Below the pieces are notes generated by a model. The model searched no databases. It was not told the DNA's origin and saw only the letters and a list, made by a program, of their open reading frames with translations. From REEP01 sp964517265 (GTDB taxonomy: Bacteria > Pseudomonadota > Alphaproteobacteria > Rhodospirillales > Defluviicoccaceae), in NCBI GenBank assembly GCA_964517265.1, contig CAZFBS010000002.1, forward strand, positions 1-64,000: a DNA stretch of 64,000 nt, given 5' to 3'. The first letter of the stretch is position 1, and every line of letters starts with the position of its first letter. The position numbers and the translations under genes are program-made. Positions 34,987 through 45,809 of the stretch are shown piece by piece.

Positions 34987-37900
34987 GCGCGCGCATCCTC
35001 ATCCCGGCCCACTGCCGGCAAAAGCCGACGGGGTGACGGCTTTGCCGCCTCGTTGACGACATAAGGGAGCAGCGCCGCGGTCGCCGTGATCGCCGCATCG
35101 GCAACGCCGATCGGGCTGAGGCCGAGAAGGCGCCGCAATTGCGGGATGAGCAAGGCCAGCACCTGGATCAACAACGAGCCGCCCAGCGCAAGCTGCAAAT
35201 ACGGATTGGGGGTGGACTTGCCCGGCTTGAACAGGCCGTAATGATCACTCCGGCAGGTCAGCGCATGCAACATCTGCGCGGTGATCAGACTTAAGAACGT
35301 CATCGTTCCGGCGCGTGCGCCGGGACCATAGCGCAGGTTACCATAGGCGCAGGCGGCGAGGGCGCTCCCACTGATGACCATGCCTTCCACCGCCACCCGC
35401 CTCAAATCGCCAGTTCGAAGGATCGCCTCCGCGGCATCGCGGGGCTTTTCCTGCATAACGTCGCTCTCGGGCGGCTCCAACGCGAGGGCCAGGGCCGGAA
35501 ACACATCCGTCATCAGGTTGATCCACAAAAGCTGCATCGGCGTCAGCGTCTGCCGCAGTCCGGCCGCGGTCGCCCCGACCATCACCAGGATCTCGCTCAG
35601 GTTGGTCGCCAGCAGAAAGCGCAGGGACTTGCGCACGTTCCCATAGAGGGTGCGGCCGTGCCGAATCGCAACGATGATGGTTTCCGGATCATCGTCCTTC
35701 AGCACGACATCGGCCACATCGCGTGCCACATCGGTGCCTGAGCGGCCCATCGCCACGCCGATATTGGCCGCCTTCAGCGCCGGACTGTCGTTGATCCCGT
35801 CACCGGTCATCGCAATGATGGCGCTGCCTTGCTGAAGCGCCTGAACGATTTGGAGCTTGTGGCTGGGGCTGACGCGGGCAAACACGTGGGCGCGCCGGGC
35901 AAGGCCGGTCAGGACATCCGGCTGCAGGTCGTTCAGGCTGCTGGAATCGAGGATCTCGATACTCTCGTCGCGCCCGAGCTGCAGTTCCTTGGCGATCGCA
36001 TAGGCGGTGGCACTCTGGTCACCGGTCACCATCACGGTGCGGATGCCGGCATCGTGGAATGCCCTCATCAGCTCCCGCATTCGCGGCCGGGTCGGATCGG
36101 CCATGCCGACCAAGCCGAGCCAAGTAAGCGAATGGTCATCCAGCGCCTTTACCTTCGAGGCTGCGCTATTTCCGTCACCGTCGACCTCGATGTCGGCGCA
36201 GGCAACGCCGAGAACACGCAGCGCCTCGCCTCCCATCCTTTGATTGGTCACCGTCACCGCCTGCCGGATGTCATCGCTCAGCATCTCGCGTCGGCCTTCC
36301 TTGAGATACCAGCGGCTCATCGCCAGGACCGTCTCGGGACTCCCCTTGACGGCGACCAAACGCTGATCATCCTCGCCCCGGTGGACCGTCGCCATGAAAC
36401 TGCGCTTTTCGGTGCGGTAGTTGGTCGACAGATTGGGCCATCGGCGTCGGAGCGCGGCTGCATCGGTGCCGAGGTCGAGCGCGAGGCGAACCAGGGCGGC
36501 TTCGGTCGGCGAGCCGCGAAGCTGCTCTTGACCGTTGTCACCGATGATTTCGGTTTCGTTGCACAACACCGCGGCCTCGGCGAGTCGGCAGACATCGCCG
36601 CGGGCAGCGGGATCGACATCCTCTCCGTCGCTCTTGAGGATACCATCGATGAGACGGTAGCGACGACCCCCACAGTGGATCGCGCGAACCTGCATGCAAT
36701 TGAGCGTGAGCGTGCCGGTCTTATCGAAGCAGACGACCTGCACGGCTCCCAACGTCTCGATTGCACTGAGGCGACGGATCAGAATGCCGTGGCGCCGCAT
36801 CTTGCCGATGCCAATGGCGAGCGTGGTGGTCGCCATCGCCGGCAATCCCTCCGGGACTGCCGCCACGGCAAGAGAGGTCGCTGTGTTCAGCATCTGCACG
36901 ATGCCCTGGCCGCGCAGCAATCCCAGTACGAAGACGAGAACGCAGACGCCCCCGGACAGGAACGCCAGCTGGCGGCCCATCTGATCCAATTGCATCTGCA
37001 TCGGCGTGCTCGGTGTCGTCGACGCACCGACCATCGTCTGAATACGGCCGATTTCCGTCTCTTGGCCGGTGGCGACCACCATGGCGCGGCCACTGCCGCC
37101 AGTCAGCACCGTTCCGCGATAAACCATGTTGCTGCGATCGCCGAGGGGGACATCCTCCTGCCTCAAGCGGTCGGCCATCTTCTGAACCGGCATGCTCTCG
37201 CCCGTCAGCATCGATTCATCGACGGTCAGATCCTCGGCACTGAGAATCCGCGCGTCCGCTGCGACGAAGACGCCTGGCTCCAGCATCTGGACATCCCCGA
37301 CAACAACGTCTTCCATCGGCACCCGGACGATGGTTCCCTCCCGCCACACATCCACCTTCGCCGCCACCGGTGCCGACAGGCTAGCGATGGTCTGCTCCGA
37401 TTGGGTCTCGGTGACATAGCCGATGGTGGCATTGATGGCGAGCACGCCAGCGATGGCGAGGGCATCGAGGATGCCGCCGGTCATCACCGAAATTAATGCC
37501 GACGCTCCCAGCAGCGCGATCGGAAGACTTTGAAACTGCTCAATGAGGATGGCCACCTTCGATCGCTGCTGTTGCCGGGGCAGCGCGTTCAGGCCCAGCC
37601 GGATCAACCTCTCCTGAGCTGCGGCAACGCTCAGCCCGGTCTGTGCCGAGCTTTGCAGGCGCTCTGCGATTTGCTCCGTGGCGAGGCAGTGCCACGGTGT
37701 TTCGTTCGCTTGAACGACAACGTCTCCGGCGGCACTCTCTCCGCTCACCGGAGCCGGCATCTGCTTTGCATTGGCGTTCAGCATGCTCTCGATGCGCGCC
37801 TGGAGGGCCTGCACCGTAAGGGCGGCCTCGAACAGGACAAGAACGTTGCCGGTCCAGGTGCACGCGCTGGCGTGATTTACGCCCCGGATGTGCCGTAACG

Positions 37901-38030
37901 ACTCTTCGATCCTGTGTTTCACCTGCGTGTTGTGGCGAAGCGCCGCAACGCGGATCCTTACCCGGCCGGGAACGGCGGTATGAATCGGGATCGCGGAGCG
38001 GAACGCTGTGGGCGGAACGCCTGCCGACAT
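34983..38030 (-). CDS. Cation-transporting P-type ATPase with N-terminal HMA-like domain
   Basis: This 1015-residue ATPase has the actuator motif TGES (near residue 277), the phosphorylation motif CFDKTGTLT (near 435), the hinge TGDGINDSPALK (near 743), and the membrane motif AAVPEGLPA of P2-type pumps, which favours calcium-like or other hard cations over heavy metals (no CPC). Residues 15-85 (HTAVPGRVRIRVAALRHNTQ) resemble a heavy-metal-associated fold but lack CxxC. GGAG lies six bases before the ATG. It is the first gene of a two-gene unit with the divergent MetK homologue. The transported ion cannot be stated from sequence alone. Confidence 0.85.
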   Translation of the reverse strand: MSAGVPPTAFRSAIPIHTAVPGRVRIRVAALRHNTQVKHRIEESLRHIRGVNHASACTWTGNVLVLFEAALTVQALQARIESMLNANAKQMPAPVSGESAAGDVVVQANETPWHCLATEQIAERLQSSAQTGLSVAAAQERLIRLGLNALPRQQQRSKVAILIEQFQSLPIALLGASALISVMTGGILDALAIAGVLAINATIGYVTETQSEQTIASLSAPVAAKVDVWREGTIVRVPMEDVVVGDVQMLEPGVFVAADARILSAEDLTVDESMLTGESMPVQKMADRLRQEDVPLGDRSNMVYRGTVLTGGSGRAMVVATGQETEIGRIQTMVGASTTPSTPMQMQLDQMGRQLAFLSGGVCVLVFVLGLLRGQGIVQMLNTATSLAVAAVPEGLPAMATTTLAIGIGKMRRHGILIRRLSAIETLGAVQVVCFDKTGTLTLNCMQVRAIHCGGRRYRLIDGILKSDGEDVDPAARGDVCRLAEAAVLCNETEIIGDNGQEQLRGSPTEAALVRLALDLGTDAAALRRRWPNLSTNYRTEKRSFMATVHRGEDDQRLVAVKGSPETVLAMSRWYLKEGRREMLSDDIRQAVTVTNQRMGGEALRVLGVACADIEVDGDGNSAASKVKALDDHSLTWLGLVGMADPTRPRMRELMRAFHDAGIRTVMVTGDQSATAYAIAKELQLGRDESIEILDSSSLNDLQPDVLTGLARRAHVFARVSPSHKLQIVQALQQGSAIIAMTGDGINDSPALKAANIGVAMGRSGTDVARDVADVVLKDDDPETIIVAIRHGRTLYGNVRKSLRFLLATNLSEILVMVGATAAGLRQTLTPMQLLWINLMTDVFPALALALEPPESDVMQEKPRDAAEAILRTGDLRRVAVEGMVISGSALAACAYGNLRYGPGARAGTMTFLSLITAQMLHALTCRSDHYGLFKPGKSTPNPYLQLALGGSLLIQVLALLIPQLRRLLGLSPIGVADAAITATAALLPYVVNEAAKPSPRRLLPAVGRDEDARA

Positions 38031-38079
38031 TATTTCTCCGAGATGCTTTTGTGGCGTCCATCAGGCCAACACATTAACA

Positions 38080-38109
38080 ATAGAAGGACCCTGTTGCCGA
38101 GCAAGTCAA
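38080..38109 (-). promoter_or_regulatory. Candidate promoter of the P-type ATPase unit
   Basis: TTGACT (38109-38104) and TTCTAT (38085-38080) on the minus strand are 18 bases apart, and the predicted start lies about 40 nt before the ATG at 38030. The match is moderate. Confidence 0.35.
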
Positions 38110-38194
38110 AGGGCAGATTCCACGAAGAACAAGGCGGGTGCGGCAACGGACCGGCGGGGTGATGCGGACACACAAGGCAAGCGGGAGAACGGCA

Positions 38195-38734
38195 ATGGCG
38201 GGTGCATCCGAGACGGGTTCGAACGGCGGCGCGCGCCGCAGGCAGCGGGCACTGGAAGCCTTCCGAAAGGAACTCGCCGCCTTGGACGCCGAGGACATTC
38301 AGGCGCGCCTCGACGCCAACCGCATCCGCAGCGCGGAGCGACAAGCGATGGCCCGCGAGCGGCTTCGCCTGCTCCGATCGCAGGAGGCAGGGGCCGCGCC
38401 GGAACCGGATGTGGGTGAGGATCGGCCCGATGGCGAGGCAGCAAAGGAAAGAGAGACCAGCGCCAAGAACGGAAGAACCGAGGACAAGGAACAGCCGCAT
38501 GCCGACAAAGAGGCAGCCGCCCAGCCGGCCTCGGCGGCGGAGAGCGCCCCATCGCGCACACAGAGAATCGATAACGGCCAGCAGCCTGTGATCGATGCGG
38601 CGGCGGAGGTCTCGGGAGCGGAGCGGGATGACAGGCAGGCCGCGCCGCTTGCGCGTAGGATCGGCAGGCTCGTCGGCATGGCCGCAGCGGTCAGCGGAGT
38701 GGTGCTGGCGGGCGCGTGGCTGGTCCGGCGGTAG
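38195..38734 (+). CDS. Hypothetical charged protein with C-terminal membrane anchor
   Basis: This 179-residue protein is not recognised. It is highly charged and probably helical in its first 75 residues (FRKELAALDAEDIQARLDAN, ERQAMARERLRLLRSQEA), low-complexity and acidic in the middle, and ends in a single membrane segment (LVGMAAAVSGVVLAGAWLV) followed by two arginines, a tail-anchor-like layout. ATG 38195 has GGAG seven bases upstream; an in-frame ATG at 38162 is possible. It is divergent from the P-type ATPase gene and convergent with a cyclic-nucleotide-binding protein gene. Codon use is like that of its neighbours, supporting a real gene. Confidence 0.55.
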   Translation: MAGASETGSNGGARRRQRALEAFRKELAALDAEDIQARLDANRIRSAERQAMARERLRLLRSQEAGAAPEPDVGEDRPDGEAAKERETSAKNGRTEDKEQPHADKEAAAQPASAAESAPSRTQRIDNGQQPVIDAAAEVSGAERDDRQAAPLARRIGRLVGMAAAVSGVVLAGAWLVRR

Positions 38735-38764
38735 TCGCTCCCAGCCGCGAGGACGTTTCCACCC

Positions 38765-39343
38765 TCACAGGTTAACGAGAAACAGCTCGCGGTGGATGCG
38801 GTCGACTTCCGTCTCGCACCCTTGCAATCCTGCCACCCGGGAGTCGAGAGCGCGGATCGTTCGAACCAGCCGCTCCATCATTCGCCACGCGACGGCCGGC
38901 TCGTCGCGAAGGAGGAGGCGGAAGATTTCGCGCGGGATCTCGGCCAGGATGGCGTCGCTGCCCGCCCTCACCGTCGCGGACCCGGATCGACCGTCGATGG
39001 CGGAAAACTCGCCGAAGTACATGCCTGCTTGCAGGGTTGCCAGCAATATGAAGTCCTCGTAAGGACCCTTGCGGAGAACCTCCACGGTGCCGTGCAGGAC
39101 AACGAAGACGTTGTGCGCACGGTCATCCTCGGCAGCCAGAATGACTTCGCCTACGGCGAAGCGTTTCAAGCGGCATTGGCGCTCGAGTTCGGCGATGCGC
39201 GCAGGCGCAAGATCCCGGAACAGATCACAGCCGGCAACGTCAACCGGCCGGCCGACGGGAAAGCCGTCATCCTTCCGCTTGGCCGTCCCGCTGTCCGTTT
39301 CCTCACCCTCTGCGTGATGCTGGGGCCTGTCGTAGGTGTTCAT
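38765..39343 (-). CDS. Cyclic nucleotide-binding (Crp-like sensor) domain protein
   Basis: The 192-residue protein contains one cyclic-nucleotide-binding domain (about residues 40-160): LFRDLAPARIAELERQCRLK, GEVILAAEDDRAHNVFVVLH, and the phosphate-cassette-like segment YFGEFSAIDGRSGSATVRAG. No helix-turn-helix follows, only a short helical tail, so it is a sensor or scaffold and not a classical Crp-type regulator. The arginine-serine pair of the cAMP pocket is replaced by RSGS, so ligand identity is open. A GTG at 39361 is an alternative start. It is divergent from the SUF regulator, sharing its promoter region. Confidence 0.75.
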   Translation of the reverse strand: MNTYDRPQHHAEGEETDSGTAKRKDDGFPVGRPVDVAGCDLFRDLAPARIAELERQCRLKRFAVGEVILAAEDDRAHNVFVVLHGTVEVLRKGPYEDFILLATLQAGMYFGEFSAIDGRSGSATVRAGSDAILAEIPREIFRLLLRDEPAVAWRMMERLVRTIRALDSRVAGLQGCETEVDRIHRELFLVNL

Positions 39344-39452
39344 GGCTTCATGCCGCTGCACCGATTGCCAACAGTATACACCATGCCGATGACAATTATG
39401 CTATCGCTGCTGCATTTTTCCGCCTGCGTTCCTCCGGAGCCCGTTTTTTGCG

Positions 39453-39506
39453 TTGCATCGGGTGAGCACCTCGTCCATATAAATCATGACAAAATTGCTC
39501 ATGATT
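39453..39506 (+). promoter_or_regulatory. Candidate promoter and 25-bp palindromic operator of the suf operon
   Basis: TTGCAT (39453-39458) is followed by an AT-rich -10 region, CATATA (17-base spacing) or TATAAA (19-base spacing, 39478-39483). Overlapping its 3' edge is a perfect palindrome AATCATGA-N9-TCATGATT at 39482-39506, ending eleven bases before the regulator's ATG. The position suits repression by a dimeric Rrf2 regulator at the transcription start. Confidence 0.5.
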
Positions 39507-39517
39507 AAGGGTCGGGA

Positions 39518-39985
39518 ATGCTGCGACTGAGCCGTTTGGCCGACTATGGCGTTGTCTTGATGAGCCAGATGGCAGGATCCCAGGAGGATCTTCACAATGC
39601 GCAGACGATGGCGGATGCAACCCAGCTGCCGCTGCCGACTGTCAGCAAGGTCCTCTCCGTCCTTGCGCGGGCCGGTTTGCTGACCACCATGCGCGGGGCG
39701 AAAGGCGGCTTCAAGCTGGCGCGGAACGCGCGGCAGATTTCGGTCGCAGAGATCATCAGCGCGCTGGACGGCCCGGTGGCGTTGACTCAGTGTATCGAGC
39801 AGGGGCCGGGGATATGCGAGGTGGAAGGGATCTGTTCCACCCGGCGCGGGTGGCAAACGATCAACGCCGCCGTTCAACGCGCACTGGAGGGAGTCAGCTT
39901 GGCGGAACTGGCCGAACCGGCCGCGGCTCCATGGAGCCGGAAGGGCTCGACGACAGGAGTGCCGCAACGACGGCAGGCCGGCTGA
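39518..39985 (+). CDS. SUF system Rrf2-family Fe-S cluster regulator
   Basis: The 155-residue protein matches the Rrf2 subgroup that precedes suf operons. The N-terminal winged helix reads [19 protein letters not shown], then [20 protein letters not shown] and [17 protein letters not shown]. Three cysteines in [15 protein letters not shown] (about residues 92-106) would bind an Fe-S cluster, as in IscR-like sensors. It likely represses the operon when clusters are plentiful and responds to iron or oxidative stress. The 25-bp palindrome immediately upstream is a candidate autoregulatory site. The sufB start lies 70 bp downstream. Confidence 0.9.
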   Translation: MLRLSRLADYGVVLMSQMAGSQEDLHNAQTMADATQLPLPTVSKVLSVLARAGLLTTMRGAKGGFKLARNARQISVAEIISALDGPVALTQCIEQGPGICEVEGICSTRRGWQTINAAVQRALEGVSLAELAEPAAAPWSRKGSTTGVPQRRQAG

Positions 39986-40055
39986 GCCGGCGGCGACAAC
40001 CGAGACCGGGGATCGCGTCGGATCTGAGGTCGGAACCAGGGGCAGCAGCGAAACG

Positions 40056-41887
<1,832 letters not shown>

Positions 41888-41946
41888 GCGGCGGGCCGAC
41901 CCCAAAGGGCCACCACATCAGCGGGATGATGGAGAGAAACGACGCC

Positions 41947-42696
41947 ATGCTGGAAATTCGGAATCTGCACGCCACCGTCGATGGAGCGGAAATTCTCAAG
42001 GGATTGGACCTTGCCATCGGTCCCGGCGAAGTTCACGCCATCATGGGCCCCAACGGGTCCGGAAAAAGCACGCTGTCCTATGTGTTGGCCGGGCGCGACG
42101 GCTATCAGGTCACGCAAGGCGAGGTGCTCTACAACGGCCGTGATCTTCTTCAGCTCGACCCCGAGGAGCGGGCGGGGGAAGGCGTGTTCCTGGCGTTTCA
42201 GTATCCGGTTGAAATCCCGGGTGTCGCCAACACGACATTCCTTCGCGAGTCGTTGAACGCGGTCCGCAAGTATCGGGGCCAGCCGCCTTTGGACGCCATG
42301 CAGTTTCTCAAGCGCCTGCGCGAGAAGACGAGAGCGCTCGGCATTGCCGACGAGATGCTCAAGCGCGCGATCAATGTCGGCTTTTCCGGCGGCGAGAAGA
42401 AGCGCAACGAGGTGTTGCAGATGGCGCTGCTGGAGCCGTCCCTGGCGGTGTTGGACGAAACCGACAGCGGCCTCGATGTCGACGCGCTGCGCACGGTGGC
42501 GGATGGCGTCAACGCGCTGCGGAGCCCCGAGCGCTCGATGCTGGTGATCACCCACTACCAGCGGCTGCTCGGCTACATCGTGCCCGACTATGTCCACGTC
42601 CTGCTCGGAGGCCGGATCATCCGCTCGGGCGGCAAGGATCTGGCGGAGGAAGTGGAAGAGAAGGGCTACGGGACCTACACCGGTGCTGCAGCATGA
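41947..42696 (+). CDS. sufC: Fe-S cluster assembly ATPase SufC
   Basis: SufC is the ABC-type ATPase of the SufBC2D complex; it drives conformational changes in the SufB/SufD core and is cytoplasmic. The 249-residue protein has Walker A (IMGPNGSGKSTLSYVLAG), the SufC-typical segment FLAFQYPVEIPGVANTTFLR, the signature FSGGEKKRNEVLQMALLEP, Walker B (LAVLDETDSGLD) and the switch histidine (MLVITHYQRLL). ATG 41947 gives the conserved N-terminus MLEIRNLHATV, with GGAGAG ten bases upstream; ATGs at 41926 and 41929 are in frame. It overlaps sufD by four bases. Confidence 0.96.
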   Translation: MLEIRNLHATVDGAEILKGLDLAIGPGEVHAIMGPNGSGKSTLSYVLAGRDGYQVTQGEVLYNGRDLLQLDPEERAGEGVFLAFQYPVEIPGVANTTFLRESLNAVRKYRGQPPLDAMQFLKRLREKTRALGIADEMLKRAINVGFSGGEKKRNEVLQMALLEPSLAVLDETDSGLDVDALRTVADGVNALRSPERSMLVITHYQRLLGYIVPDYVHVLLGGRIIRSGGKDLAEEVEEKGYGTYTGAAA

Positions 42697-44066
42697 GAGG
42701 CGCAACTGTGAGAACCCGAGACGCGAGCGCAACAGACCTTGCCCTGGCCGGTCATCCGTTGCTGGAGGGCCATCCCGGCGCCGCCGGGCGGCTACCCGGT
42801 GCCGGCTTGGGTTGGCTGGAGGATTTGCGCGAGCGGGGCGCGGCTGCGTTCGCCGCCGGTGGTCTACCGAGCCGCAAGAGCGAGGCCTGGAAATATACGG
42901 ATCTTCGCGCGCTCGAGCGGATCGAATTCGTCCCGTCCTCGCTTCATGCCGGCGGATCTCCCGTCGATCTTGTCCCGACGCTGTTCGGGGCGGATGCCAT
43001 CGCCGCCCGGTTGGTGTTCGTCGATGGCCGTTTTCGGGGCGATCTCTCGCTGCTTGATCGGCTGCCGGCCGGGGTGGTGTTGGAGGATCTGGCGACCGCT
43101 CTGTGCGAGAGACCGGCGGTCGTGCAAGCCGGCCTGAAGCGGATCAACGAGCTTGCGGAACAGCCGCTGTTGGCGCTGAACACGGCCTGGATCGACGCCG
43201 GCTTCATCCTCAAGGTGCCTCGGGGTGTCGTTGTTGAGGCACCGATCGAGATCGTCACGCTCGGCGGTGGTGCCGACGTTCCTGTTGCCAGCCATCCCCG
43301 CGGCCTGATCGAGATCGAGGAAGGCGCGGCCGCGAGCCTTGTCGAGCATGCGGCGGCAGGCGGTGATTGTGCCTGCCTCACCAACAGCTTGCTCGACATC
43401 TCGATCGGCGCCGGCGGCTCGTTGCGTCACTACCGCGTTCAGGCCGACGGGCCGGAGGCAATTGATGTCGCGACGGTACGCGCGGCAGTGGGAGCGGACG
43501 CCGGCTACGAGGTCTTCTCGCTGGCGACCGGCGCCCGGTTGTCGCGCCTCGACGCCCGGGTGACGCTTGATGGGCGCGGTGCCCACTGCGGCCTGAGCGG
43601 TGCCTTCTTGATGCGAGACCGGCAGCATTGCGATCATACCACGGTGATTGAACACCGGGTGCCGGGAACGTCGTGCCGCGAGGTGTTCAAGGGCGTTCTC
43701 GACGAGCAGGCGCGCGGAGTGTTCCAAGGGCGCATTGTCGTCCACCGCGATGCCCAGAAGACGGACGGCCACCAGAGCTGCAAGACGCTGCTGCTCTCCG
43801 ACGCGGCCGAAATCGACGCCAAGCCGGAGCTGGAAATTTACGCCGACGACGTGAAGTGCAGCCATGGTGCGACGGCCGGGCAATTGAACGACGAGGCGTT
43901 GTTCTACCTGCGCTCGCGCGGTATCGACGAGGGAACGGCTCGGCGGCTGCTGATCGAGGCCTTCGTGGCGGATGCGCTGGAGGAGGTAAGCTGGCTGCCG
44001 ATGCGGGCCCTGCTGGGCCAGCGGATCGAAGCCTGGATGAGAGCGGAAGGAAGGGAAGGCGAATGA
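42693..44066 (+). CDS. sufD: Fe-S cluster assembly protein SufD
   Basis: SufD pairs with SufB in the scaffold and is needed for iron entry. The 457-residue protein has the SufD N-terminal signature GLPSRKSEAWKYTDLRALER, a long beta-helix core, and the conserved C-terminal segments FKGVLDEQARGVFQGRIVV, KTDGHQSCKTLLLSD and KCSHGATAGQLNDEALFYLR. The histidine in CSHGAT corresponds to the residue implicated in iron binding. The gene starts inside the sufC stop and ends inside the sufS start (both ATGA overlaps), so translation along the operon is coupled. Confidence 0.95.
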   Translation: MRGATVRTRDASATDLALAGHPLLEGHPGAAGRLPGAGLGWLEDLRERGAAAFAAGGLPSRKSEAWKYTDLRALERIEFVPSSLHAGGSPVDLVPTLFGADAIAARLVFVDGRFRGDLSLLDRLPAGVVLEDLATALCERPAVVQAGLKRINELAEQPLLALNTAWIDAGFILKVPRGVVVEAPIEIVTLGGGADVPVASHPRGLIEIEEGAAASLVEHAAAGGDCACLTNSLLDISIGAGGSLRHYRVQADGPEAIDVATVRAAVGADAGYEVFSLATGARLSRLDARVTLDGRGAHCGLSGAFLMRDRQHCDHTTVIEHRVPGTSCREVFKGVLDEQARGVFQGRIVVHRDAQKTDGHQSCKTLLLSDAAEIDAKPELEIYADDVKCSHGATAGQLNDEALFYLRSRGIDEGTARRLLIEAFVADALEEVSWLPMRALLGQRIEAWMRAEGREGE

Positions 44067-45334
44067 TTTCGGCAGCCATGAGTGCTGGCCTGCGCCCGAT
44101 CAAGGGCGCCGCAACCTCTTACGATGTGGAACGAGTACGGGCCGACTTTCCGATTCTGGCGCAAACCGTGTACGGCAAGCCGCTGGCCTATCTGGACAGC
44201 GCCGCCAGCGCGCAGAAGCCGCGGTTGGTGCTGGATGCGATGCGGGAGGCCTACGAGACGGTTTACGCCAACGTTCACCGTGGCGCCCACCGGCTAAGTC
44301 AGCTGGCGACCGATGCGTACGAAGATGCGCGCACCACCGTTGCCGCCTTCATCAATGCCGCCAGCGACAGCGAGATCGTGTTCACCCGTAATGCCACCGA
44401 GGCAATCAATCTTATCGCCGCCAGCTATGGCCGGATGAAGCTGCGCGCGGGCGACGAGATCATCCTCTCGGAGATGGAGCACCACGCCAACATCGTTCCC
44501 TGGCTCATGTTGCGCGAGCAGACAGGTGTCGTCTTGAGGATTGCGCCGATCAGCGAGTCGGGGGCGCTGCGGACCGAGGAGTATGCCAGGCTGCTGGGTC
44601 CGCGGACCCGGCTGGTTGCGATTACGCACTGCTCCAACGTGCTGGGGACGGTGACGCCGGTGAAGGAGATCGCGCGGCTCGCCCATGAACACGGCGCCGC
44701 GGTGTTGATCGACGGCTCGCAAGGCATCGTTCACGGCGGCGCCGATGTCCGCGATCTCGACGTCGACTTCTATGCCTTCACCGGCCACAAGCTGTACGGC
44801 CCCACCGGCATCGGCGTCCTTTACGGCAAATCCGATCTTCTGCAAGCGATGCCGCCCTATCAGGGCGGCGGCGAGATGATCGAGCACGTGAGCTTCGAGG
44901 CGGTGAGCTACAAGGAACCTCCGCATCGCTTCGAGGCGGGGACCCCGCCGATCGTCGAGGCGATCGGGCTCGCCGCTGCGATCCGCTACATGAACGGCCT
45001 CGGCCCGGAGGCGGTGCGGGCTCACGAGAGCGATCTGCTCGGCTATGCGAGCGGCCTTCTCGACGAACTCGGCGGCGTTCGCATCTTCGGCACCGCGCCC
45101 GGCAAGGCGGCCATCATCTCGTTCCTGGTCGACGGGATCCATCCTTATGATCTGGCGGCGGTGCTCGATCGGGCCGGCGTTGCCGTTCGGGTCGGCCAGC
45201 ACTGCGCCGAGCCGCTGATGACTCGCCTGGGAGTCGAGGGCACCGTACGGGCGTCGTTCGCCTGCTACAGCACGAAGGCGGACGTCGATGCGTTCATCGC
45301 CGCCATCCGCAAGGCCAAGGCAATGCTGGGGTGA
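44063..45334 (+). CDS. sufS: Cysteine desulfurase SufS
   Basis: SufS is the PLP-dependent group II cysteine desulfurase that takes sulfur from cysteine for cluster assembly. The 423-residue protein has the N-terminal RADFPILAQTVYGKPLAYLD, NVHRGAHRLSQLATDAYE, the PLP lysine in FTGHKLYGPTGIGVLYG, and the catalytic cysteine in RVGQHCAEPLM near residue 375. The start at 44063 is set by the ATGA overlap with sufD and by similarity. It works with SufE, encoded seven bases downstream, as sulfur acceptor. Confidence 0.96.
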   Translation: MISAAMSAGLRPIKGAATSYDVERVRADFPILAQTVYGKPLAYLDSAASAQKPRLVLDAMREAYETVYANVHRGAHRLSQLATDAYEDARTTVAAFINAASDSEIVFTRNATEAINLIAASYGRMKLRAGDEIILSEMEHHANIVPWLMLREQTGVVLRIAPISESGALRTEEYARLLGPRTRLVAITHCSNVLGTVTPVKEIARLAHEHGAAVLIDGSQGIVHGGADVRDLDVDFYAFTGHKLYGPTGIGVLYGKSDLLQAMPPYQGGGEMIEHVSFEAVSYKEPPHRFEAGTPPIVEAIGLAAAIRYMNGLGPEAVRAHESDLLGYASGLLDELGGVRIFGTAPGKAAIISFLVDGIHPYDLAAVLDRAGVAVRVGQHCAEPLMTRLGVEGTVRASFACYSTKADVDAFIAAIRKAKAMLG

Positions 45335-45341
45335 ACGGGCG

Positions 45342-45809
45342 GTGGTCGATCTGACGAAATATGAAGAATTCGCCTCGGCCCTCGAGATGATCGACGATGA
45401 CGAGATGCGCTTTGAGTACATCATCGATCTCGGCAAGCAGCACAGCAAGGAGGCGCCGCTGCCCGAGGAATGGAAAACCGACGCCAATCTGATGCACGGC
45501 TGCATGTCGCGCGTCTGGATCGTCGACGCGATCGATGGCAAAGGGCGGCACCATTTCCGCGGCAGCAGCGATGCGATCATCGTCAACGGGTTGGTGGCGA
45601 TGATGACCGAGTCGTTCAGCGGCCTGACCGGTGAGGAACTGCAGGAATTGACGGAGGATCAAGTGCGCAGGCTCAATCTCGGCGCCTTGACCACGCAGCG
45701 TCAGGTCGGGATGCTGGCGATGCTCAAGCACATGCAGAAGCTGGGCCGCGAAGGTGCAAAGGCTGACGGGGAAGACAGCAATGGCGGATCGGGACTCTCT
45801 TCTTCCTGA
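45342..45809 (+). CDS. sufE: Sulfur acceptor protein SufE
   Basis: SufE accepts persulfide from SufS and passes it to SufB. The 155-residue protein shows FEYIIDLGKQHSKEAPLPEE, then the catalytic cysteine in LMHGCMSRVWIV (about residue 51) and FRGSSDAIIVNGLVAMM, as in the family. The start is the GTG at 45342 because conserved sequence (DLTKYEEFASALEMIDD) begins right after it, with a weak GGGG about ten bases upstream. The last 20 residues are serine- and glycine-rich and overlap the next gene by 29 bases. Confidence 0.93.
   Translation: MVDLTKYEEFASALEMIDDDEMRFEYIIDLGKQHSKEAPLPEEWKTDANLMHGCMSRVWIVDAIDGKGRHHFRGSSDAIIVNGLVAMMTESFSGLTGEELQELTEDQVRRLNLGALTTQRQVGMLAMLKHMQKLGREGAKADGEDSNGGSGLSSS

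Noticed and set aside
35829..37496. A 555-codon plus-strand open frame opposite the P-type ATPase gene
   Set aside because: It is the antisense shadow of a GC-rich gene. The protein has no recognisable domain, and the minus strand carries all P-type ATPase motifs.
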